From positions 1 to 6,239 of the forward strand of contig JBHHVZ010000128.1 of NCBI GenBank assembly GCA_046756245.1: DNA of 6,239 nt, written 5' to 3'. A program made the position numbers and the translations under genes. This document shows, piece after piece, positions 1-5,237 of the stretch (the first letter of the stretch is position 1; each line of letters begins with the position of its first letter). Below the pieces are notes generated by a model. It did no database searches and was not told the DNA's origin. It worked only from the letters and a program-made list of their open reading frames with translations. The DNA is from G021776435 sp046756245 (GTDB lineage Bacteria; Pseudomonadota; Alphaproteobacteria; Caulobacterales; Parvularculaceae).

Positions 1-20
1 AACACGGCTGGAGCCGCGCC

Positions 21-38
21 CGAGATGTGTGAATCTCG
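21..38. repeat. Short perfect hairpin at left edge
   Basis: CGAGAT (21-26) and ATCTCG (33-38) form a perfect 6-bp stem around a 6-nt loop. There is no T-run on either side, so it does not look like an intrinsic terminator. Its role is unknown. It lies just outside the larger repeat at 43-150 and may be part of the same intergenic mosaic. Confidence 0.4.
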
Positions 39-42
39 TAGG

Positions 43-150
43 ACTTGTTCCGGGGATCTCAGGCCAAGGGCTCGACGCAGGCGCCCATGGATTGCCGGGA
101 CAAGTTTATCCTCGGGCCGCGCTTTGCGCGGACCCGGGGGCCCGGCAATG
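43..150. repeat. Palindromic intergenic repeat (ATTGCCGGG type)
   Basis: ATTGCCGGG (91-99) pairs perfectly with CCCGGCAAT (141-149). Inside lies a second stem, CCGCGC (117-122) with GCGCGG (126-131), extended by CGGG (113-116) and CCCG (133-136) around a single-base bulge. A further imperfect copy of the left module, ACTTGTTCCGGGGAT (43-57), is the inverse complement of 91-105 at 12 of 15 positions. The layout resembles the dispersed CCGGCAATGAC-type palindromes seen in Hyphomicrobiales spacers; that family link is from memory and was not searched. The repeat lies downstream of the 3' end of the acyl-CoA synthetase gene and might fold at the end of its transcript. There is no U-tract to make it a classical terminator. 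Confidence 0.6.
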
Positions 151-207
151 ACAACAATGTGTTTGATTGAAGCCAGGTTTGCGATCACGCTTCAATGATC
201 GCCAATC

Positions 208-1824
208 CTACCCCGGCAATTCGTAATCCTTGAACATCTTCCGAAGTTCGGTCTTCAACACCTTGCCGGTGGCGCCGAGCGGCAACGCATCGACGAATTC
301 GACCGCGTCCGGCCATGCGATTTTTGGAAGCCGTTCGCTGACAAAGGCTTTGAGGTCTTCAGCCGAAACGTCGGCGCCCGGTTTTTTCACCACGATAAGC
401 AGCGGGCGCTCCTGCCATTTGGGGTGGGGAACGCCGATGACGCCGGCCTGAGCGACGGCGGGATGCAAAAGCGCGGCGTTTTCGACGTCGATCGAGGACA
501 CCCACTCGCCGCCGGACTTGATGACGTCTTTCGAGCGGTCGGTGATCTGAAGAAATCCGTCCTTGTCGATCGTGGCGACGTCGCCCGTGTCGAACCAGCC
601 GTCATCGGTGAGAGTCGGGCTCTCGGCCCCGAAATATTCGCCAATCACCCAGGCGCCGCGCACCTGAACCCGGCCCGCCGTTTCGCCGTCGTGCGGCAAA
701 AGATTTCCCTCTTCGTCGACAATGCGCATGTCGACCAGCGGCAGCCCCTTGCCCTGCATCAACTGCCTATCGTAACGCTCCCTGTCCGGAAGATCGTGAA
801 AGTCAGGACCCGGCGTGTTGACCGTTCCGACCGGCGACATCTCTGTCATGCCCCAGCCCTGAATCATTTCGACGCCGAGTTTTTCGAACCCGCGAATGAG
901 CGCTTCCGAAAGCGCCGCGCCGCCAACCAGCAGCGATTTTAGATACGGCAGCGTCTTGCCGGTTTCTTCCAGATAATGAAGCATCCCGAGCCAGATCGTC
1001 GGCACGCCGAGCGCGTGCGTGACTTTCTCTTTCTCAAAGAGTTCGCATAGGCTTTCGCCATCGAGACCGGGGCCAGGAAAGACCAATTTGCACCCGATCA
1101 TCGGACAGGAATAAGGCATGTTCCACGCATTGACGTGAAACATCGGCACGACGGGCAGAACGGCATCGCCTTCCCGATAGGCCAGCACGCTCGCCGAAGA
1201 TGCCGCCAGCGTCTGCAGAACAAGCGCGCGATGACTGTACAGAACCCCTTTCGGCAGTCCTGTCGTGCCCGATGTGTAACAGAGCGCGACGGCGGTGTTT
1301 TCATCGAAATCCGGCCAGTCGAACGCATCGCTTTCGGGCGCGATCAGCTCTTCATATATCTCGACGGGCCGGCCGATGTCGGGCGCGTGCTCATTGTCAG
1401 TGAGCGCCCAGTACCGATTGACGGTTTTCAGCCCCGGCGCAAGTTCGGCCACAAGCGGGGCGAAAGTCGTGTCGAAAAACAGTAATTCGTCTTCGGCGTG
1501 GTTGATGACATAGCGCGCATTCTCGACGCCGAGTCGCGGATTGATCGTATGGCAGACCGCGCCGATCCCTCCGATCGCGTAGTAAAGCTCGAACTGGCGA
1601 TGGGTGTTCCAGCCGATGACGCCGATCCGGTCGCCTTGTTTCACGCCCAGATTAACGAGCGCGTTGGCGAGTTTCTTGATACGCTTTTCCGAGTCCGCAA
1701 ACGTGTAACGGTGGATGGGCCCCTCGACCGTGCGCGTGACGATCTCGGTGTTGCGGTAATTGCGCACGGCGTGTTTGAGGATCTCCGTCGTCAGGAGCGG
1801 ACGATCCATCATCAGACCCTGCAT
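208..1824 (-). CDS. AlkK-type medium/long-chain acyl-CoA synthetase
   Basis: This 538-residue enzyme of the ANL (AMP-forming) superfamily activates a fatty or related carboxylic acid to acyl-AMP and then to acyl-CoA, feeding beta-oxidation in the cytoplasm. The motifs are in order and intact: the P-loop-like YTSGTTGLPKG (about 183-193), the adenine-binding GWGMTEMSP (323-331), WFDTGD (410-415) with the ribose-contacting Asp, the hinge region DRSKDVIKSGGEW (429-441), and the C-terminal catalytic lysine in GATGK (Lys521). The N-terminal CHTINPRL and VPMFHVNAW stretches closely resemble Pseudomonas AlkK, and length is normal for that group. The DmdB (methylmercaptopropionate-CoA ligase) branch is similar, so the chain length or substrate is not settled and no symbol is assigned. 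The start at 1824 is fixed by a strong Shine-Dalgarno; Met5 and Met6 are less well placed. It is transcribed away from the CoA-transferase gene. Confidence 0.95.
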   Translation of the reverse strand: MQGLMMDRPLLTTEILKHAVRNYRNTEIVTRTVEGPIHRYTFADSEKRIKKLANALVNLGVKQGDRIGVIGWNTHRQFELYYAIGGIGAVCHTINPRLGVENARYVINHAEDELLFFDTTFAPLVAELAPGLKTVNRYWALTDNEHAPDIGRPVEIYEELIAPESDAFDWPDFDENTAVALCYTSGTTGLPKGVLYSHRALVLQTLAASSASVLAYREGDAVLPVVPMFHVNAWNMPYSCPMIGCKLVFPGPGLDGESLCELFEKEKVTHALGVPTIWLGMLHYLEETGKTLPYLKSLLVGGAALSEALIRGFEKLGVEMIQGWGMTEMSPVGTVNTPGPDFHDLPDRERYDRQLMQGKGLPLVDMRIVDEEGNLLPHDGETAGRVQVRGAWVIGEYFGAESPTLTDDGWFDTGDVATIDKDGFLQITDRSKDVIKSGGEWVSSIDVENAALLHPAVAQAGVIGVPHPKWQERPLLIVVKKPGADVSAEDLKAFVSERLPKIAWPDAVEFVDALPLGATGKVLKTELRKMFKDYELPG

Positions 1825-1830
1825 GGGGCG

Positions 1831-1837
1831 TCTCCTT
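1831..1837 (-). promoter_or_regulatory. Ribosome binding site of the acyl-CoA synthetase
   Basis: On the minus strand AAGGAGA lies 6 bases before the ATG at 1824, a near-ideal spacing, and settles the start. It directly abuts the CTAG terminus of the palindromic element at 1838-1915, so the element forms the leader immediately upstream of the ribosome site. Confidence 0.8.
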
Positions 1838-1915
1838 CTAGTGTGGCGGGTCAGGAATTCGCTAAAATATTGCAGCGGGCGATGGAGCGAATTCCTGACC
1901 CAAAAGCCACACTAG
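1838..1915 (+). repeat. Bulged palindromic element, copy 1 (CTAGTGT family)
   Basis: An outer stem of CTAGTGTGGC (1838-1847) with GCCACACTAG (1906-1915) and an inner stem of GGGTCAGGAATTCGCT (1848-1863) with AGCGAATTCCTGACCC (1886-1901) give 26 perfect base pairs. They are interrupted only by a 4-nt AAAA bulge (1902-1905) on the 3' arm. The 22-nt loop (1864-1885) contains TTGCAGCGGGC (1870-1880). It is a non-coding, MITE- or REP-like unit of unknown mobility. Its ends are CTAG on both sides, which could be part of the element or a target duplication. Strand is given so that the bulge falls on the 3' arm. Confidence 0.85.
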
Positions 1916-1927
1916 CACTTTGAATTT

Positions 1928-2003
1928 GCCAGTGTCCTTATCGAACCAGAAATTCGTCCCGAGCTCGCTGCAAATAAAATGAATTTCTGGTTCGGGACAC
2001 TAG
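1928..2003 (-). repeat. Bulged palindromic element, copy 2 (inverted, diverged)
   Basis: Left arm AGTGTCC (1931-1937) plus CGAACCAGAAATTC (1942-1955) pairs with GAATTTCTGGTTCG (1981-1994) plus GGACACT (1995-2001): 21 perfect pairs with a 4-nt TTAT bulge (1938-1941). Read on the minus strand this is CTAGTGTCC, an inner stem, a loop holding TTGCAGCGAGC (1963-1973), and an ATAA bulge on the 3' arm. That is the same plan as copy 1 at 1838-1915 in opposite orientation, 12 bases away. The right terminus is CTAG (2000-2003); the left is CCAG (1929-1932), one base off. It lies in the spacer between two divergent genes. Confidence 0.85.
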
Positions 2004-2085
2004 CCGGCGCCTATAAAATCGTTTCCCGGGCGGCGGGTCAAACAGGATGGGCGTCCTTGCGCGGGCAGGCGAGCGCGCTGGAGTC

Positions 2086-2142
2086 TTGTTTTATCGCGTT
2101 TTCGACGGAAAACCGGTATCCACTTTTCCTGAAAACGCTCTA
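2086..2142 (-). repeat. RIME-like palindromic repeat upstream of CoA-transferase
   Basis: The outer stem is GCGTTTTC (2096-2103) with GAAAACGC (2131-2138). The inner stem is GGAAAA (2107-2112) with TTTTCC (2124-2129), around a loop containing CCGGTATCCAC. On the minus strand it begins TAGAGCG, runs through GAAAAGTGG and ACCGG, and ends with AAAACAA, the same order as the element at 4176-4233. This is the pattern of RIME-type intergenic elements of Rhizobium relatives (established family, assignment from memory). It ends 10 bases before the CoA-transferase start. Confidence 0.75.
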
Positions 2143-2152
2143 TCGTCGCGCC

Positions 2153-3397
2153 ATGACCGCGCCCCGCCCGCCCGCCGCCCTCGAAGGCGTCACCGTACTC
2201 GATCTGTCGCGCGTTCTCGCCGGCCCGTGGGCGAGCCAGCTTCTCGCCGATCTCGGCGCCGAGGTGATCAAGATCGAGCGCCCCGACGGCGGCGACGACA
2301 CCCGCGGCTGGGGCCCGCCTTTCCTGCATGACGACAAGGGCGAAGCGACGGATGCGGCCTATTTTCTCGCCGCCAACCGCAACAAGAAATCCGTCGCGGT
2401 CGATATCTCCCGGCCGGAAGGCGCGGCGCTGGTGCGCCGACTCGCCGAGCAGGCCGACATCCTGATCGAGAATTTCAAGCTCGGCGGACTGAAGAAATAC
2501 GGCCTTGATTACGATGCGCTGAAAGCGCTCAACCCGCGTCTCGTTTATTGCTCGATCACCGGTTTCGGCCAGACCGGGCCTTATGCGGCGCGTCCCGGCT
2601 ATGACTATATGATTCAGGCGATGGGCGGGCTGATGTCGATCACGGGCCAGCCCGACGACGCGCAAGGCGGCGAGCCGATGAAAGTCGGCGTCGCCATCGC
2701 CGATCTTTACGCGGGCATGAACGCCGCTGCGGGGATTCTCGCCGCGTTGCGCCACGCCGAGCGCACGGGCGAGGGCCAGCATCTCGACGTGTCGCTCATG
2801 GACTGCCAAATCGCCATGCTGGCCAATCAGGCGGCGAACTATCTTGTTTCCGGCGACAGTCCGAAACGGCTCGGCAACGCCCACCCGAATATCGCGCCCT
2901 ATCAGGTCTTCAAGACCGCCGACGGCCATATGGTGATCGCGGTGGGCAATGACGGACAGTTCCGCGACTTCTGCTCCGTGCTTGAAGCGCCGGAACTTGC
3001 CGACGACCCGCGCTTTCGAAAAAACCGCAACCGGGTGACGAACCGCCCCGCTTTGGCTGACATGCTGGCGCCGACCCTGGCGCACGACACGACCGCGCAT
3101 TGGCTGGCAAAACTCGAAGCCGCCAACGTGCCGGCGGGCCCGATCAACACAATCGCTGAAGTATTCGCCGATCCGCAGACGAAAGCGCGCGGCATGACGG
3201 TGGCCATGGACCGTAAGGACGCGCCGGATCAGGCTTTCGTCGTCCACCCGGTGAAATATTCCGCAACGCCTGCCCGCTACGACCACGCGCCGCCGAAGCT
3301 TGGCGCGCAGACGGCGGAGATCCTGTCGGCGCGGCTGGCTCTATCTGATGAAGATGTCGAACGCCTTACCAAGACTGGCGTCATCGCCGGCGAATGA
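2153..3397 (+). CDS. CaiB/BaiF family (class III) CoA-transferase
   Basis: The 414-residue protein should move CoA from a donor thioester to an acceptor acid through an aspartyl-CoA intermediate. The family N-terminus is clear: LEGVTVLDLSRVLAGPWAS (about 10-28), then LLADLGAEVIKIERP (30-44). NRNKKSVAVD (75-84), YCSITGFGQTGP (132-143), GLMSITG (159-165) and IADLYAGM (182-189) follow; Asp184 aligns with the catalytic Asp169 of formyl-CoA transferase. The C-terminal part holds PYQVFKTADG and VPAGPINT. Overall it most resembles succinyl-CoA:glutarate CoA-transferase (SUGCT-like), with a dicarboxylate acceptor, but class III members are hard to assign by sequence, so the substrate is open. The ATG at 2153 matches family N-termini; a longer frame from 1979 would translate the repeats. 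No Shine-Dalgarno is evident. It converges with gpmA, 5 bases apart. Confidence 0.93.
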   Translation: MTAPRPPAALEGVTVLDLSRVLAGPWASQLLADLGAEVIKIERPDGGDDTRGWGPPFLHDDKGEATDAAYFLAANRNKKSVAVDISRPEGAALVRRLAEQADILIENFKLGGLKKYGLDYDALKALNPRLVYCSITGFGQTGPYAARPGYDYMIQAMGGLMSITGQPDDAQGGEPMKVGVAIADLYAGMNAAAGILAALRHAERTGEGQHLDVSLMDCQIAMLANQAANYLVSGDSPKRLGNAHPNIAPYQVFKTADGHMVIAVGNDGQFRDFCSVLEAPELADDPRFRKNRNRVTNRPALADMLAPTLAHDTTAHWLAKLEAANVPAGPINTIAEVFADPQTKARGMTVAMDRKDAPDQAFVVHPVKYSATPARYDHAPPKLGAQTAEILSARLALSDEDVERLTKTGVIAGE

Positions 3398-3402
3398 CGA
3401 TC

Positions 3403-4128
3403 TTACGGCAATGTCGGAATCGTCTCCGACCGCGCGGCGTCGAGATAGCGGGCGGCGCGGGGGACAAGCGAGCCCTCATCAAACTCGAAAATCAGCGGAT
3501 TGCCGGTCGGAATCTCGACGCCGACTATGTCCGTATCCGACACATCAAGAAGAAGCTTCACCATCGCGCGGATGGAATTGCCGTGGGCGGCGACGAGGAG
3601 CGATTCGCCTTCGGCGAGGCGCGGCGCAATCTCTTCGCGCCAGTACGGCTCGACCCGCTCAAGAGTCAGTTTCAGCGATTCGGTGAGCGGCAGCTCGGCC
3701 GCATCAAGCCCGGCGTAACGAGGATCCTTCGCCGGATTGTAGGGGCTTTCAGGGTCGAGCGGCGGCGGCGGCGTATCGAAACTGCGCCGCCAGATCTTGA
3801 CCTGCTCGGGCCCATGCTTTTCGGCGGTTTCCGCCTTGTTCAACCCCGTCAGTCCGCCATAGTGACGCTCGTTAAGCCGCCAGCATCGCGTCACCGGCAG
3901 CCACATCCGGTCCATCTCATCGAGCGCGATCCAAAGCGTGCGGATGGCGCGTTTAAGCACCGAAGTATAAGCGGCGGAAAACTCAATGCCCGTTTCCTTC
4001 AAGAGCGCGCCGGCTTTGACGGCCTCCTTCCTGCCCCTGTCGGAGAGATCGACGTCAACCCAGCCGGTGAACCTGTTCTGCAGATTCCATTCGCTCTGGC
4101 CGTGGCGGACAAGCGCAAGCGTCGTCAT
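3403..4128 (-). CDS. gpmA: 2,3-bisphosphoglycerate-dependent phosphoglycerate mutase
   Basis: This enzyme interconverts 3-phosphoglycerate and 2-phosphoglycerate in glycolysis and gluconeogenesis, in the cytoplasm. The 241-residue length fits the dPGM class. The phosphohistidine motif LVRHGQSEWN sits at 6-15 with His9 as the phosphate carrier. FTGWVDVDLSDRG (20-32), LKRAIRT with Arg60 (58-64), LNERHYGGLTGLNK with the proton-relay Glu87 (85-98) and AHGNSIRA with the second catalytic His182 (181-188) complete the active site. The C-terminal IPTGNPLIFEF is typical. The start at 4128 is supported by a strong Shine-Dalgarno and by the motif position. The frequent alphaproteobacterial partner dapB is absent here, so the gene stands alone between a convergent and a divergent neighbour. 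Confidence 0.97.
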   Translation of the reverse strand: MTTLALVRHGQSEWNLQNRFTGWVDVDLSDRGRKEAVKAGALLKETGIEFSAAYTSVLKRAIRTLWIALDEMDRMWLPVTRCWRLNERHYGGLTGLNKAETAEKHGPEQVKIWRRSFDTPPPPLDPESPYNPAKDPRYAGLDAAELPLTESLKLTLERVEPYWREEIAPRLAEGESLLVAAHGNSIRAMVKLLLDVSDTDIVGVEIPTGNPLIFEFDEGSLVPRAARYLDAARSETIPTLP

Positions 4129-4133
4129 GGCGA

Positions 4134-4140
4134 TCTCCTT
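4134..4140 (-). promoter_or_regulatory. Ribosome binding site of gpmA
   Basis: AAGGAGA on the minus strand lies 5 bases before the ATG at 4128, fixing the start so that His9 falls in the usual place for this enzyme class. Confidence 0.8.
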
Positions 4141-4175
4141 TTCGACGTTTTCTTAAGGGCCCGCGCAGCGATTGG

Positions 4176-4233
4176 CTAGAGCGCATTCCGAAAAGTGGGA
4201 ACCGGGTTTCGGATAAAATGCGCGACAAAACAA
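4176..4233 (+). repeat. RIME-like palindromic repeat upstream of gpmA
   Basis: It starts CTAGAGCGCATT and carries GAAAAGTGG, ACCGG and a terminal ACAAAACAA, aligning along its length with the reverse complement of 2086-2142. Pairing elements are GCGCAT (4181-4186) with ATGCGC (4218-4223), and CCGAAA (4188-4193) with TTTCGG (4207-4212). The stems are less perfect than in the other copy (ATAAA is unpaired on the right arm), which suggests an older or drifting copy. It lies in the spacer between gpmA and the asparaginase gene. Confidence 0.75.
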
Positions 4234-4237
4234 AAGC

Positions 4238-4281
4238 CTAGAGCATGTTCTCCGACTCGCATTTCGGAGAACATGCTCTAG
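4238..4281. repeat. Perfect 18-bp inverted repeat, CTAG-ended
   Basis: CTAGAGCATGTTCTCCGA (4238-4255) and its exact complement (4264-4281) form an 18-bp stem around an 8-nt loop, CTCGCATT. Both ends are CTAG. The first seven bases, CTAGAGC, are the same as the start of the RIME-like element 62 bases upstream, so it may be a related module. It is followed by two smaller perfect hairpins, GCGCG/CGCGC (4284-4295) and CGTCG/CGACG (4307-4320). No T-tract follows, so it is not a convincing terminator. Confidence 0.85.
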
Positions 4282-4328
4282 ACGCGCGAACGCGCTAAAA
4301 TGACATCGTCGTTTGCGACGGGAACCCG

Positions 4329-5225
4329 ATGACCAGACCTCCCCCCTGCGCGCTGGCGCTGCATGGCGGCGCCGGCGCCAAAAAGAGCCGCGATTACTCA
4401 AGAGCCGAAGCGCATTTGCTGGCGCTCGCGGGACGCGGCGAGGCCATGCTGAAAGACGGCGCGCCGGCGCTCGACGTCGTTGAAACATTGGTCGCCGAGA
4501 TGGAGGCGTCGGGCCTTTACATCGCCGGCAAGGGCGCTGCGCCAAACCGGGCCGGCTACGCCGAACTCGACGCCTCGATCATGGCCGGCGAATGCGGCGA
4601 CCTTAAGCGCCAGGCCGGCGCAATCGCCGCCGTCGCCGACATCAAGAGTCCGATCCGGGCGGCGCGCGCAGTGATGGAAAAGACTCCTCATGTCATGCTG
4701 GCAGGCGTCGGCGCGGAACATTTCTGCCGTGCGCAAGGATTCGAATTCGTGACCGATCCGACCGCCTATTACGTGACGCCGGCGGGCGTCAATCCCGACG
4801 AAATGACGAAAGACGAGCTCGGTCACGGCACGGTCGGCGCCGTGGCGCTCGACCGATCCGGCCGGCTCGCGTCGGCGACGTCGACCGGCGGCGTCTTCGG
4901 CAAGCTCGAAGGCCGGGTCGGCGACACGCCGCTTATCGGAGCGGGAACCTGGGCGGATGAATTCTGCGCCGCGTCCTGCACCGGGCTCGGCGAATATTTC
5001 ATTCTCGCCGGCGGCGCGCAGGATGTTGCGAGCCGCGTGCGCTATCAGGGCGCCGATCTGCAACAGGCCGCAAGCGGCCTTATCAAAGACGTTGCGCGGC
5101 TTGGCGGCAATGGCGGCGTCATTGCGGTCTCGCGCGACGGCGAGGTCGCCTTCGCCTGGAATTCCGAGGGCATGAAGCGCTCCGGTTTCAGCCCCGACCG
5201 GCCTCTGTTTGCTGCAACGTTTTAA
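4329..5225 (+). CDS. Isoaspartyl peptidase / L-asparaginase (Ntn hydrolase)
   Basis: Enzymes of this family (plant-type asparaginase, E. coli IaaA) hydrolyse isoaspartyl dipeptides and L-asparagine, releasing aspartate. The precursor of 298 residues cleaves itself between Gly and Thr to give alpha and beta subunits. Here the site is GHGTVGAVALD with Gly167/Thr168; Thr168 becomes the N-terminal nucleophile. Downstream, Arg196 and Asp199 in GRVGDTPLIGAG match IaaA Arg207 and Asp210, and SCTGLGE (216-222) corresponds to the oxyanion/substrate loop. The N-terminal LHGGAGA (11-17) is the family signature. It is slightly shorter than IaaA (321 residues), with a short linker before the cleavage site. 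No signal peptide is seen, so cytoplasmic action is expected. A weak GGGAA (4320-4324) precedes the ATG. It converges with the downstream gene, leaving 12 bases between stops. Confidence 0.95.
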   Translation: MTRPPPCALALHGGAGAKKSRDYSRAEAHLLALAGRGEAMLKDGAPALDVVETLVAEMEASGLYIAGKGAAPNRAGYAELDASIMAGECGDLKRQAGAIAAVADIKSPIRAARAVMEKTPHVMLAGVGAEHFCRAQGFEFVTDPTAYYVTPAGVNPDEMTKDELGHGTVGAVALDRSGRLASATSTGGVFGKLEGRVGDTPLIGAGTWADEFCAASCTGLGEYFILAGGAQDVASRVRYQGADLQQAASGLIKDVARLGGNGGVIAVSRDGEVAFAWNSEGMKRSGFSPDRPLFAATF

Positions 5226-5237
5226 AAGTCTCCTGTT

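Noticed and set aside
1838..2003. Integron attC-like sites, because of the bulged hairpins
   Set aside because: The GTTRRRY/RYYYAAC core sites and single extrahelical bases of attC are absent; the bulge here is four bases and the stem is nearly perfect.
2012..2019. TATAAAAT as a -10 box for the CoA-transferase
   Set aside because: No reasonable -35 hexamer lies 16-18 bases upstream, and A/T-rich octamers occur by chance; position alone is not enough.
1979..2152. 58-residue N-terminal extension of the CoA-transferase
   Set aside because: It would translate the right arm of one palindrome and the whole RIME-like element. Family N-termini match the Met at 2153.
2000..3286. Long minus-strand open frame (428 codons) opposite the CoA-transferase
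   Set aside because: The translation is rich in Arg, His and Val without a recognisable domain. It mirrors a well-conserved gene in GC-rich DNA and is an antisense shadow.
3394..4179. Plus-strand open frame (261 codons) opposite gpmA
   Set aside because: The composition is typical of an antisense shadow, and it covers the whole of an unmistakable gpmA and part of a repeat.
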